NCBI RefSeq assembly: GCF_030385785.1
Contig: NZ_JAUEDK010000024.1
Span: 1-64,000 of the forward strand
DNA: 64,000 nucleotides
DNA from: Crenobacter oryzisoli
GTDB lineage: Bacteria; Pseudomonadota; Gammaproteobacteria; Burkholderiales; Chromobacteriaceae
Direction of reading: 5' to 3'
Position numbers and translations under genes: made by a program. Each line of letters starts with the position of its first letter. Within the stretch, counting starts at the first letter, position 1. Under the pieces are notes generated by a model. That model searched no databases. It worked only from the letters and a program-made list of their open reading frames with translations, and was not told the DNA's origin. Shown one piece after another: positions 1 through 9,089 of this stretch.

Positions 1-997
1 TTGATGGTCATCACGACGGGGGAGATGATGAAAGCGACTGAGTTTGAACGGTGGCTGAGCCATGTGTCCCGTCTGACGAGGCGTCAGCGAGAGCGGCTTG
101 CTGATGCATTGCGGGAACACGATGACACCGAACGCTGCAGAGCCCTCATTGAGTCACGGCTAGCCGATAAGGCTTGCCCACATTGCGGGACCACCGCGGC
201 CTACCGGCATGGAACGGCTCATGGTTTGCAGCGGTATCGCTGCCGGCGCTGCCAGAGAACTTTCAACGCGCTGACGAACACCCCACTAGCCCGGCTCCGC
301 CGGAGGGAGAAGTGGCTCGGCTACAGCCAGGCGATGCTGGATTCGCTGACGGTGCGCCGCTCAGCCGGGATGCTGGGCCTGCATCGGAACACGACATTTC
401 GCTGGCGTCACCGTTTCCTGGCCTGGCTGAAAGACGACCGTCCGGCCCGCCTGTTCGGCATTACCGAGGCCGACGAAACCTATCTGCTCGAATCGGAAAA
501 AGGCGCCCACCACCTGCAGCGCTCCTCGCGTCGGCGCGGGGGCGTCGCGAGTTTGCGTGGCTTGTCCAAACAGCAAGTCTGTGTGCTGGTCGCCCGCGAC
601 CGCAGTGGGCAAACCCTCGACTTTGTGACGGGGAAAGGGCAAGTGACCAAGGCACAACTCAAAGCGGTCTTGCCGGCTGTTCTCGACAAAGACGTGCTGT
701 TGGTGAGCGATGGGAATGCCACCTACCGGTACTTCGCCCGCGAGGCTAACATCTCGCATGAGGCGGTCAATCTCAAGGCAGGTCGCCGTGTTCGGGGGGC
801 TTACCACGTTCAGAACGTCAATGCCTACCACAGTCGCCTACGCGCGTGGCTCAACCGCTTCCACGGCGTGGCGACTAAGTACTTACCCAACTACTTGGGC
901 TGGCGCCGACACCTTGACGCCCACCGTATCAGCACGCCGGCAGCCCTCCTGGATGGTGCTCTTGGCAAGTTTCCACACCTAACGGTGACATAGCCTA
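1..997 (+). mobile_element. IS1595-type insertion sequence (right part)
   Basis: The window opens inside or at the left edge of an insertion sequence whose transposase fills 28-993. The left terminal repeat is not visible because the window starts here, and I could not define the right end exactly; it should lie shortly after 993, before the DUF2818 gene at 1051. The short T-rich stretch on the minus strand at 997-1030 may be what is left of the terminator of the nuo operon, which runs towards this element. Confidence 0.5.
28..993 (+). CDS. IS1595 family transposase
   Basis: The 321-residue protein has the layout of IS1595/IS1016-type transposases. An N-terminal zinc ribbon (CPHC near residues 50-53 and CRRC near 72-75) is followed by a DDE-like integrase core with motifs ADETYL and SDGNATYR and a late H/N-rich stretch (HVQNVNAYHSRLR). 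The zinc ribbon is thought to bind the terminal repeats and the core performs cut-and-paste transposition. I chose the ATG at 28 because a G-rich Shine-Dalgarno (GGGGGAG) lies just upstream; ATGs at 4 and 25 and a TTG at 1 are in frame. The frame is open throughout, so the gene looks intact. It converges on the nuo operon and sits 57 bp from its last gene. Confidence 0.85.
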   Translation: MKATEFERWLSHVSRLTRRQRERLADALREHDDTERCRALIESRLADKACPHCGTTAAYRHGTAHGLQRYRCRRCQRTFNALTNTPLARLRRREKWLGYSQAMLDSLTVRRSAGMLGLHRNTTFRWRHRFLAWLKDDRPARLFGITEADETYLLESEKGAHHLQRSSRRRGGVASLRGLSKQQVCVLVARDRSGQTLDFVTGKGQVTKAQLKAVLPAVLDKDVLLVSDGNATYRYFAREANISHEAVNLKAGRRVRGAYHVQNVNAYHSRLRAWLNRFHGVATKYLPNYLGWRRHLDAHRISTPAALLDGALGKFPHLTVT

Positions 998-1050
998 AAA
1001 AAAAGCGGCTCTCGCCCTGGCGGTTTTCTGTTCGACTTGTCCAACTAGCC

Positions 1051-1350
1051 TCACCCGCTGTGAGGGCGCTTCCAGAAGTGGCGCATCACGAAGCCAGGGA
1101 ACGCAAACACCAGAAACAGCGCAAACGTCGTCACGTAGAACTGCCAGTGCTGCTCATGCACCGGACCGAGCCTAGCCTCCATCAGCCGGGCCAGTCCGCC
1201 GACCAACAGGAACAGCACGACCAGCTCGAGCAGCTGCCAGCCGAAATGCTTGCGCCCTATCGTCTTGATACAGGCCAACCGGTTGCTGACGAACGGCAGA
1301 TTCGCGGCCAGCACGGCCACGATCAACAGGGTAATGACGCTGACTTCCAC
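1051..1350 (-). CDS. DUF2818 family membrane protein at the end of the nuo operon
   Basis: This 99-residue protein has three hydrophobic stretches (about residues 2-20, 40-58 and 70-92) and a basic C-terminus ending FWKRPHSG. It matches the DUF2818 family, which in many betaproteobacteria follows nuoN directly. The function is unknown; the constant position suggests a role in Complex I assembly or stability, which is inference. I chose the GTG at 1350 because AGAGGAAG stands a few bases upstream and the family begins with this segment; a longer in-frame reading from 1422 lacks both. It lies 104 bp after nuoN and is probably the last gene of the transcript. Confidence 0.8.
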   Translation of the reverse strand: MEVSVITLLIVAVLAANLPFVSNRLACIKTIGRKHFGWQLLELVVLFLLVGGLARLMEARLGPVHEQHWQFYVTTFALFLVFAFPGFVMRHFWKRPHSG

Positions 1351-1454
1351 GTTGCTTCCTCTTCCTATAGGTTTGCAGCCACCCTCATGACAGCGGCGGC
1401 TGTACCGGGAAAACCCGGTCACAGCCGCCGTCGTGAACCCACCGTCGAAACGGT

Positions 1455-2909
1455 TTACAGGGCGTTAAGCGACTGCTTCATCGCTTCGACACACAGCACC
1501 AGCAGGCGTTCAGGCAGCGCACCGAGCACCAGCAGGGCGATCGCGTTGACCGACAGCACCAGCTTCATGTCGCCGCGCACCACGATCGGGCTGTTGTCCT
1601 GCTTGTCGTCGAAGTACATGTACTTCACCACGCGCAGGTAATAGAACGCGCCGATCAGCGACATTACCACCGCCACGACCGCCAGCCAGATCAGGCCGAT
1701 GTCGACCACCGCCTTGATCACCGCCAGCTTCGCGTAGAAGCCGACCAGCGGCGGGATACCGGCCATCGAGAACATCGCCAGCAGCATCAGGAAGGCGTAC
1801 CAGCTGTTGCGCTGGTTCAGGCCCTTCAGGTCCTCCAGCGTCTCGCACTCGAAGCCGGCGCGCGACAGCGCGAGCAGGATGCCGAAGCCGACCAGCGACA
1901 TCAGCACGTAGATCACGGTGTAGAACAGCGCCGCGCTATAGCCCTCCGGCGTGCCGGCGATCAAGCCCAGCAGCAGGAAGCCCATGTGCGAAACAGTCGA
2001 GTACGCCAGAAGACGCTTGACGTTGGTCTGGGCAATTGCGGTGATGTTGCCGATGGCCATCGACAGTACGGCGATGATCACCAGCATGCCCTGCCAGTCG
2101 GCGACCAGCGGCCCCAGGCCTTGCACCAGAATGCGCAGCACGAACACGAACGCGGCCAGCTTCGGCGCGGCACCGATCATCATCGCCAGCGCGGTCGAAG
2201 AGCCCTGGTACACGTCCGGCACCCACATGTGGAACGGCACGGCGCCCAGTTTGAATGCCAGGCCAGCCACGATGAATACCAGGCCGAACACCAGCAGCAC
2301 ATGGTTGGCCGAACCGCCGGTGATGGCTTTGGCAACATCCTGCAGGAACAGCGAACCGGTCGCGCCGTAAACCATCGACATGCCGTACAGCAAGAGGCCC
2401 GAAGCCAGCGCGCCGAGCACGAAGTACTTCATCGCCGCTTCGGTCGCCGGGATCGAGTCGCGCTGCATCGCGATCAGCGCGTAGAGCGACAGCGACAGCA
2501 GTTCCAGGCCGATATACAGCGACACGAAGTGCGTGGCGCTGACCATAAAGTTCATGCCAGACAGGGCGAACAGCGACAGAGTGAAATACTCGCCCTTGAA
2601 GATGTCACGCTCGACCACGTACTGGCGGGTATACACCAGCACCAGGAAGGTGGTGCCGTACATGGCCAGCTTGACGATGTCGCCCATCGGGTCGGCCACG
2701 AACATGTTCGAGAAGGTGTACACCGGGTACGGCGTGTAGGTATACAGCTGCACCGCGGCAGTGCCGACCAGCGTCAGCAGCGACAGCCCATAAGTGATGC
2801 CGCGTTGTTCGTCGGACAGGCACATGTCGACGAGCAGGATCAGCAGGATCGCCGAGAGCATGAACAGCTCCGGCGCCGCCGGTATCATGTTGAGATCAGC
2901 CCAATTCAT
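1455..2909 (-). CDS. nuoN: NADH:quinone oxidoreductase subunit N
   Basis: The 484-residue, almost wholly hydrophobic protein is one of the three antiporter-like proton-pumping subunits of the Complex I membrane arm. It carries the family signatures of broken transmembrane helices, including the AYSTVSHMGFLLLGL segment in its second half, and charged residues within helices such as the GLELLSLSLYAL stretch. Length is normal for proteobacterial NuoN. It starts 10 bp after the nuoM stop, so it is co-transcribed with and probably translationally coupled to nuoM. It acts in the inner membrane, coupling quinone reduction to proton translocation. Confidence 0.96.
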   Translation of the reverse strand: MNWADLNMIPAAPELFMLSAILLILLVDMCLSDEQRGITYGLSLLTLVGTAAVQLYTYTPYPVYTFSNMFVADPMGDIVKLAMYGTTFLVLVYTRQYVVERDIFKGEYFTLSLFALSGMNFMVSATHFVSLYIGLELLSLSLYALIAMQRDSIPATEAAMKYFVLGALASGLLLYGMSMVYGATGSLFLQDVAKAITGGSANHVLLVFGLVFIVAGLAFKLGAVPFHMWVPDVYQGSSTALAMMIGAAPKLAAFVFVLRILVQGLGPLVADWQGMLVIIAVLSMAIGNITAIAQTNVKRLLAYSTVSHMGFLLLGLIAGTPEGYSAALFYTVIYVLMSLVGFGILLALSRAGFECETLEDLKGLNQRNSWYAFLMLLAMFSMAGIPPLVGFYAKLAVIKAVVDIGLIWLAVVAVVMSLIGAFYYLRVVKYMYFDDKQDNSPIVVRGDMKLVLSVNAIALLVLGALPERLLVLCVEAMKQSLNAL

Positions 2910-2919
2910 TGACTATTCC

Positions 2920-4413
2920 TTAGAGCTTGCTTTGAGCGACGTGGGCGATCAGATCGTTGACCGCCAGGTGCATCTTGGACACGAATGCCTGCGGGAACAG
3001 ACCCATGCCGAGCACGGTGATCGCCAGAATGGCCAGGATCAGGAATTCGCGCTTGTTCACGTCCTTCATCTCGGCCACATGATCGTTGCCGACGTCGCCG
3101 AAGATCACGCGCTTGTACATCCACAGCGTGTAGGCCGCACCGAAGATCAGCGTGGAGGCCGCAGCAAACGCAAACCAGAAGTTCACCTGTACCGCACCCA
3201 TGATCACCATGAATTCACCGACGAAGCCAGAAGTAGCCGGCAGGCCGGAGTTGGCCATCGCGAACAGCATCATGAACGCCGCGAAGATCGGCATCTTGTT
3301 CACCACACCGCCGTAGTCGGCAATGTTGCGGCTGTGCACGCGGTCGTACATCACCCCGATGCAGAAGAACATCGCGGCCGACACGAAGCCGTGCGACACC
3401 ATCTGCACCAGCGCACCTTCCACGGCCCACTGGTTCAGGTGGCTGCCGGTGAACATAAAGAGACCCAGCGTCACAAAACCCATGTGCGAGATCGACGAGT
3501 ACGCCACCAGCTTCTTCATGTCGGTCTGTACCAGCGCCACCAAGCCGATGTACACCACCGCGATCAGCGACAGCGCCACAATGAACGGCGCAAGCTCGCG
3601 CGACGCATCCGGCAGAATCGGCAGCGCGAACCGCAGGAAACCGTACGCACCGATCTTCAGCGTGATCGCAGCCAGCACCATCGAACCGCCAGTCGGCGCT
3701 TCCACGTGGGCATCCGGCAGCCAGGTGTGTACCGGCCACATCGGCACCTTCACCGCGAACGACAGGAAGAAGGCGATGAACAGCAGCACCTGAGTCGACA
3801 ACGCGATCTTCAGATCGTGGAAGGCCATGATGTCGAAGCTCTTGCCTGCCTGGAAGTACAGGTAGATGAACGCCACCAGCATCAGCAGCGAACCGAGCAG
3901 CGTGTACAGGAAGAACTTGATCGACGCGTACACCCGACGCGGACCACCCCACACCCCGATGATCAGATACATCGGGATCAGCATGCCCTCGAAGAACACG
4001 TAGAACAGGATCGCGTCCAGCGCGGCGAACGCGCCGTTGATCAGGCCCGACATGATCAGGAAGGCCGCCATGTACTGCGCGACGCGCTTCTCGATCACCT
4101 GCCAGCCAGCCGCCACCACCATCAGCGTGGTGAAGCTGTTGAGGATGATGAACAGCATCGAGATGCCGTCCACGCCCAGATGGTAGTGGATGTTCAGTGC
4201 GTCGATCCAAGGCTTCATCTCGACGAACTGCATGCCACCGTTCAGATTGTCAAAGCCGGTGTAAAGCGGCAGCGAAACGGCCAGACCGGCCAGCGCCCCG
4301 GCCAGCGCGATCCAGCGCGCCAGCGGCGCACGCTGGTCGCCACCGGTAGCGAGCACCAGGATGCCCGCCACGATCGGTGTCCAGACCGTCAGACTGAGTA
4401 GATTCTCGAACAT
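2920..4413 (-). CDS. nuoM: NADH:quinone oxidoreductase subunit M
   Basis: This 497-residue polytopic membrane protein is the second antiporter-like subunit of the proton-pumping arm. Typical elements are the LGVDGISMLFIILNSF segment, PLHTWLPDAH-like sequence (here VHTWLPDAHVEAPTGGS) and the AYSSISHMGFVTLGL helix. The length is normal. The stop is separated from nuoN by 10 bp and from nuoL upstream by 44 bp, in the standard L-M-N order. Nothing in the sequence is unusual. Confidence 0.97.
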   Translation of the reverse strand: MFENLLSLTVWTPIVAGILVLATGGDQRAPLARWIALAGALAGLAVSLPLYTGFDNLNGGMQFVEMKPWIDALNIHYHLGVDGISMLFIILNSFTTLMVVAAGWQVIEKRVAQYMAAFLIMSGLINGAFAALDAILFYVFFEGMLIPMYLIIGVWGGPRRVYASIKFFLYTLLGSLLMLVAFIYLYFQAGKSFDIMAFHDLKIALSTQVLLFIAFFLSFAVKVPMWPVHTWLPDAHVEAPTGGSMVLAAITLKIGAYGFLRFALPILPDASRELAPFIVALSLIAVVYIGLVALVQTDMKKLVAYSSISHMGFVTLGLFMFTGSHLNQWAVEGALVQMVSHGFVSAAMFFCIGVMYDRVHSRNIADYGGVVNKMPIFAAFMMLFAMANSGLPATSGFVGEFMVIMGAVQVNFWFAFAAASTLIFGAAYTLWMYKRVIFGDVGNDHVAEMKDVNKREFLILAILAITVLGMGLFPQAFVSKMHLAVNDLIAHVAQSKL

Positions 4414-4457
4414 GGTTTGTTGAGCCTATTGTGTTTTTCTAATCCCTTGCGCCCGCA

Positions 4458-6509
4458 TCAACGCAGGATGAGCTGGGCGAACCAGATCGTCACCAGGGCC
4501 AGGACCCCGACGATCATGGTAGTGGCGTAGCTGTAGATGAAGCCGGTCTGCATCCGACGTACCACCTTGGAGAACGCGCCGACCAGCTTGGCCGTGCCGT
4601 TCACGATCAGGCCGTCGATCAGCAGCATGTCACCGACTTTCCAGAACAGCGTACCCAGCGCACGCGAGCCCTTGGCAAACACCGCGAAATAGATCTCGTC
4701 GAAGAAGTACTTCTTCTCGAGCAGGGTGTTGACCGGAGCGAAGGTCGATTTGATCTTCGCCGGGATCTGCGGGGCCTTCATATAGAACACCCAGGCCGTC
4801 GCCACGCCGGCGATCGCCAGCCACAGCGGCAGGCTGGTCAGCGAGTGCAGAGCCATCGCCATCGGGCCGTGGAACTCTTCGGCCAACTCGCTCATGCCCG
4901 GATGACGGGCAGCGTCGATATGGATCACGCCCTTGAAGAAGTCGCCGTATACCAGCGGCTTGATCGCGAACCAGCCCACCAGCACCGAAGGGATCGCCAA
5001 CAGCGCCAGCGGCAGCGTCACCACCCACGGCGACTCGTGCGGCGTTTGATCCGGAGCCAGACCGTGATGGTGGTCGGCGGTCACTTCTTCGTCTTCGTGG
5101 TCCTCATCGTGCGCGTGATGGGAATCATGGTTCTCCATCCAGCGCTCCTTGCCATGGAACACCAGGAAGTACATCCGGAACGAGTAGAACGCAGTCACGA
5201 ACACGCCGATAACCAGCGCAATGTACGCATATTGCGCTGCCGGCAGATGCGACGCATGTACCGCCTCGATGATCGAGTCCTTCGAGTAGAAACCCGAGAA
5301 GAACGGAGTACCGATCAGCGCCAGCGAGCCGATCAGCGAGGTGATCCAGGTAATCGGCATGTATTTGCGCAGACCGCCCATATTGCGCATGTCCTGATCA
5401 TGGTGCATGCCAATGATCACCGAACCGGCGCCGAGGAACAGCAGTGCCTTGAAGAAGGCGTGCGTCATCACGTGGAACATGGCGACCGAGTAGGCCGAAG
5501 CGCCCAGCGCCACGGTCATGTAACCGAGCTGCGACAGCGTCGAGTACGCAACCACACGCTTGATGTCGTTCTGCACCACGCCCAGGAAGCCCATGAACAG
5601 CGCGGTGATCGAACCGGCCACCAGAATCACGTTCAGCGCGGTATCCGACATCTCGAACAGCGGGCTCATGCGCGACACCATGAAGATGCCGGCGGTCACC
5701 ATGGTCGCGGCGTGGATCAGTGCCGAGATCGGAGTCGGGCCTTCCATCGAGTCCGGCAGCCACACGTGCAGCGGGAACTGGGCCGACTTACCCATCGCGC
5801 CGACGAACAGCAGGATGCAGGTCACGGTCAACAGCGACCAGTCCACACCCGGGAAGATCTGGATGGTCTTGCTAGCCAGCGCCGGCGCTGCAGCGAACAC
5901 GTCGCTGTAGTTCAGCGAGCCGCCGAAGTAGGCCAGCACCAGGCCGATACCCAGCAGGAAGCCAAAGTCACCGACACGGTTGACCAGGAAGGCCTTCAGG
6001 TTGGCGAAGATCGCAGTCGGCCGCTTGAACCAGAAGCCGATCAGCAGGTACGACACCAGACCCACTGCTTCCCACCCGAAGAACAGCTGGACGAAGTTGT
6101 TGCTCATCACCAGCATCAACATCGAGAAGGTAAACAGCGAAATGTAGCTGAAGAAACGCTGGTAACCCGGGTCATCCTGCATGTAGCCGATGGTGTAGAT
6201 ATGCACCATCAACGACACGCTGGTCACCACTACCAGCATGATCGCGGTCAGCGAGTCGACCAGGAAGCCGACCGAGAACTCGTAGCCCCCGACCGTCAGC
6301 CAGGTGTACACCGGCGCGTTGAACACTTCCGCCTGCCCGGTCAGGAAGGCATGAAGCACCTTGAGCGAGAAGACCGCCGAAACGGCCACACCGAGGATCG
6401 TCACGACGTGTGCCGCGCGACGACCGATCGCCCATCCAAACAAGCCTGCAATGATCGACCCCACCAATGGTGAGAGCGCAATCAGCAGGTATAAGCTCAT
6501 CATATCCAT
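4458..6509 (-). CDS. nuoL: NADH:quinone oxidoreductase subunit L
   Basis: The 683-residue subunit forms the distal end of the Complex I membrane arm. The core antiporter-like domain includes the sequences FFGWEAVGLVSYLLIGFW, PLHVWLPDSMEGPTPISALIHAATMV and AYSTLSQLGYMTVALG; the C-terminal part corresponds to the lateral amphipathic helix and final transmembrane anchor. Between these, at about residues 457-482, lies a hydrophilic loop very rich in His, Asp and Glu (HDSHHAHDEDHEDEE and DHHHG). Loops here vary in length between bacteria; the His-rich composition could bind metal but that is a guess. The order after nuoK is standard. Confidence 0.97.
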   Translation of the reverse strand: MDMMSLYLLIALSPLVGSIIAGLFGWAIGRRAAHVVTILGVAVSAVFSLKVLHAFLTGQAEVFNAPVYTWLTVGGYEFSVGFLVDSLTAIMLVVVTSVSLMVHIYTIGYMQDDPGYQRFFSYISLFTFSMLMLVMSNNFVQLFFGWEAVGLVSYLLIGFWFKRPTAIFANLKAFLVNRVGDFGFLLGIGLVLAYFGGSLNYSDVFAAAPALASKTIQIFPGVDWSLLTVTCILLFVGAMGKSAQFPLHVWLPDSMEGPTPISALIHAATMVTAGIFMVSRMSPLFEMSDTALNVILVAGSITALFMGFLGVVQNDIKRVVAYSTLSQLGYMTVALGASAYSVAMFHVMTHAFFKALLFLGAGSVIIGMHHDQDMRNMGGLRKYMPITWITSLIGSLALIGTPFFSGFYSKDSIIEAVHASHLPAAQYAYIALVIGVFVTAFYSFRMYFLVFHGKERWMENHDSHHAHDEDHEDEEVTADHHHGLAPDQTPHESPWVVTLPLALLAIPSVLVGWFAIKPLVYGDFFKGVIHIDAARHPGMSELAEEFHGPMAMALHSLTSLPLWLAIAGVATAWVFYMKAPQIPAKIKSTFAPVNTLLEKKYFFDEIYFAVFAKGSRALGTLFWKVGDMLLIDGLIVNGTAKLVGAFSKVVRRMQTGFIYSYATTMIVGVLALVTIWFAQLILR

Positions 6510-6545
6510 GCTTCTCGTGCTTTGTAGTTTGGTATCCGGTTTGCC

Positions 6546-6851
6546 TTAACCCTTCAGGCGGCCCAAGTCTTCCACATTGATGGTGTTCAGATTGCGGAAC
6601 AGCACCACCAGGATCGCAAGGCCGATCGCCGATTCGGCGGCGGCCACGGTCAGGATGAAGAAGACGAAGATTTGGCCTGCCGTGTCGGACAGGTAGTGCG
6701 AGAACGCGATGAAGTTGAAGTTCACGGCGAGCAGCATCAGCTCGATCGCCATCAACAACACGATCACGTTCTTACGGTTCAAAAAGATGCCCAGCACGCT
6801 AATGGCAAACAGGATCGCGCCCAGCACCAGGAAGTGAGTCAACGTCAGCAC
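6546..6851 (-). CDS. nuoK: NADH:quinone oxidoreductase subunit K
   Basis: This 101-residue protein has three transmembrane helices and two conserved membrane-buried glutamates (in [14 protein letters not shown] and [13 protein letters not shown]), as expected for NuoK/ND4L, which links the proton path between the quinone site and the antiporter-like subunits. I chose the GTG at 6851 (reading [13 protein letters not shown]) because it gives the family's standard length of 101 residues and has GGGGAG upstream; a longer frame from an ATG at 6935 would overlap nuoJ by 59 bp and lacks conservation. Confidence 0.95.
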   Translation of the reverse strand: MLTLTHFLVLGAILFAISVLGIFLNRKNVIVLLMAIELMLLAVNFNFIAFSHYLSDTAGQIFVFFILTVAAAESAIGLAILVVLFRNLNTINVEDLGRLKG

Positions 6852-6876
6852 GGTTACTCCCCAATCGTTATGGCCA

Positions 6877-7521
6877 TCAGGCCTGTTGCTCGGCTGCGTC
6901 AGCGGTTTCCGGCTGGGCAGGCTTCTTCTCGGCATCCATCTTGACGAGGCGCACGCGGTCGTCGCGACGCACCTTCACCTGGAGGCCCGGATTGACGGTC
7001 TTGTTGTCCTTGCGCTTGCGCATGGTCAGCGCGATCGCGGCGACCATACCGACCAGCAGCACCACCGACGCCAGTTCAAACGGCAACAGGTAGGTGGTGT
7101 AGAGCTGGCGACCCAGTTCTTTGACGTTGCTCGCGTCGGCGGCCAGCGGAGCAGCTGCCTGGTAGTGGCTGAGCTGAGCTTCCGGGCTCATCAGGATCAG
7201 CGCCATTTCGCCGACCATGATCAGCGCCACCGTGCCGGCCAGCGGCAGGTTTCGCCAGAAGCCCTCGCGAAGCTGCTCGAAATTGACATCGAGCATCATC
7301 ACCACGAACAGGAACAGCACCATCACCGCGCCGACGTACACCAGCACCAGGGTGATCGCCAGGAACTCGGCCTGCATCAGCAGCCAGTGGCCGGCGCTCG
7401 TGAAGAACGCCAGCACCAGGAACAGCGCGGCATGCACCGGGTTCTTGGCGGTGATCACGCGAAGGCTCGCGAAAATCAGGATCGCCGACAGCACGTAAAA
7501 CACTACAGTTTGAAAGTTCAT
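6877..7521 (-). CDS. nuoJ: NADH:quinone oxidoreductase subunit J
   Basis: The 214-residue membrane protein is the NuoJ/ND6 subunit, with five hydrophobic helices and the conserved [24 protein letters not shown] segment that contains the pi-bulge helix involved in coupling. The C-terminal 45 residues are hydrophilic, with many Lys and Glu, and extend into the cytoplasm. It starts 10 bp downstream of nuoI and is followed by nuoK after 25 bp. Length and sequence are ordinary for Betaproteobacteria. Confidence 0.95.
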   Translation of the reverse strand: MNFQTVVFYVLSAILIFASLRVITAKNPVHAALFLVLAFFTSAGHWLLMQAEFLAITLVLVYVGAVMVLFLFVVMMLDVNFEQLREGFWRNLPLAGTVALIMVGEMALILMSPEAQLSHYQAAAPLAADASNVKELGRQLYTTYLLPFELASVVLLVGMVAAIALTMRKRKDNKTVNPGLQVKVRRDDRVRLVKMDAEKKPAQPETADAAEQQA

Positions 7522-7530
7522 GGCTTCCCC

Positions 7531-8013
7531 TTAGCGGTACTTGGCGTCGGCCGCCTTGTTGGCAGCGATTTCCGCCTCGTACTTATCACCAATGGCCAGC
7601 AGCATCGGCTTGGTGTAGTAGAGGTCGCCACGCTTTTCGCCGTGGTATTCGAAAATATGCGTTTCGACGATGGCGTCGACCGGGCAGGCCTCTTCGCAGA
7701 AACCGCAGAAGATGCACTTGGTCAGGTCGATGTCGTACCGGGTGGTGCGGCGGGTGTTGTCCTCCCGCTGCTCCGACTCGATGGTGATCGCCAGTGCCGG
7801 GCACACCGCTTCGCACAACTTACAGGCGATGCAACGCTCTTCACCGTTGGCGTAGCGGCGCTGCGCATGCAGGCCCCGGAAACGCGGCGAAATCGGCGTC
7901 TTCTCTTCCGGGAACTGCACGGTGATCTTGCGGGCGAACATGTGCTTGCCGGTCAGTACCAGGCCCTTCACCAGTTCCACCAACAGGAAGGTTTTGAAAA
8001 AATTTCGGATCAT
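7531..8013 (-). CDS. nuoI: NADH:quinone oxidoreductase subunit I (2x 4Fe-4S)
   Basis: The 160-residue peripheral subunit carries two ferredoxin-type motifs, [12 protein letters not shown] and [16 protein letters not shown], ligating clusters N6a and N6b, which pass electrons towards NuoB. The N-terminal amphipathic region ([18 protein letters not shown]) docks the protein on the membrane arm. The length fits the family. It stands between nuoH (26 bp) and nuoJ (9 bp). Confidence 0.97.
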   Translation of the reverse strand: MIRNFFKTFLLVELVKGLVLTGKHMFARKITVQFPEEKTPISPRFRGLHAQRRYANGEERCIACKLCEAVCPALAITIESEQREDNTRRTTRYDIDLTKCIFCGFCEEACPVDAIVETHIFEYHGEKRGDLYYTKPMLLAIGDKYEAEIAANKAADAKYR

Positions 8014-8039
8014 ATCGATGCTCTTCTCTCAGGCCCGGT

Positions 8040-9086
8040 TTAGTGCCACAGCGTCAGCGGGCTCATCATCCACGCGCCAACCACGAGCAGCCACACCAGC
8101 GTCACCGGAATGAACACTTTCCAACCCAGACGCATGATCTGGTCGTAGCGGTAACGCGGGAAGGTCGCACGGAACCACAGGAAGCAGTACAGCACGAAGG
8201 CCATCTTCACGGCCAACCAGCCAAAGCCGGACGCGCCGAGGAAGCCCCACGAAGCCGGGAACGGCGACAGCCAGCCACCCAGGAACATGATGGCGGTCAT
8301 TGCGGCAACCAGAATCATGTTGGCGTATTCGGCCAGGAAGAACACCGCGAACGCCATGCCCGAGTATTCCACGTGGAAACCGGCGACGATTTCCGACTCG
8401 CCCTCGGCCACGTCGAACGGGGCACGGTTGGTTTCGGCCACGCCCGAGATCAGGTAGACGAGGAACATCGGGAACAGCGGCAGCCAGTTCCACGAGAACA
8501 GCGAGCCGCCGGCCATGCCGTGCGCCTGCTGCTGCACGATAGCAACGAGGTTCAGGCTGCCCGACACCATCAGCACGCCGACCAGCGCGCAACCCATCGC
8601 GATCTCGTACGAGACGATCTGGGCCGCAGAACGCATCGCGCCGAGGAAGGCGTACTTCGAGTTTGAGGCCCAGCCGGCCACGATCACGCCATACACGCCC
8701 ATCGAGGTAATCGCCATCACGAACAGCAGCGAGGCGTCGATGTTGGAGAGCACCAGGTGGTCGGTGAACGGCACCACTGCCCAGGCCACCAGCGCCGGCA
8801 TGATCGACAGCACCGGACCGATCAGGAACAAGCTCTTGTTCGACGCGGTCGGCAGAATGATCTCCTTCATCAGGAGCTTCACACCGTCGGCCAGCGGCTG
8901 CAGCAGGCCACGCGGACCGACCCGGTTCGGGCCGATACGCAGCTGGATCCAGCCGATCACTTTACGCTCGGCCAGGGTCAGATAGGCCACCGTGATCATC
9001 ATCGGGGCGACGATGGCGACGATCTTCAGCACGGTCCAGACGGTCAGACCGGCCTCGAGGCCGAGAAGGTTTTGCAGCAACTCCAT
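8040..9086 (-). CDS. nuoH: NADH:quinone oxidoreductase subunit H
   Basis: The 348-residue NuoH/ND1 subunit forms the membrane part of the quinone-binding chamber. Visible signatures are [20 protein letters not shown] near the N-terminus and the acidic loop [21 protein letters not shown], which lies at the entrance of the quinone tunnel. It begins 3 bp after nuoG and is followed by nuoI. The length is typical. Confidence 0.97.
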   Translation of the reverse strand: MELLQNLLGLEAGLTVWTVLKIVAIVAPMMITVAYLTLAERKVIGWIQLRIGPNRVGPRGLLQPLADGVKLLMKEIILPTASNKSLFLIGPVLSIMPALVAWAVVPFTDHLVLSNIDASLLFVMAITSMGVYGVIVAGWASNSKYAFLGAMRSAAQIVSYEIAMGCALVGVLMVSGSLNLVAIVQQQAHGMAGGSLFSWNWLPLFPMFLVYLISGVAETNRAPFDVAEGESEIVAGFHVEYSGMAFAVFFLAEYANMILVAAMTAIMFLGGWLSPFPASWGFLGASGFGWLAVKMAFVLYCFLWFRATFPRYRYDQIMRLGWKVFIPVTLVWLLVVGAWMMSPLTLWH

Positions 9087-9089
9087 CGC

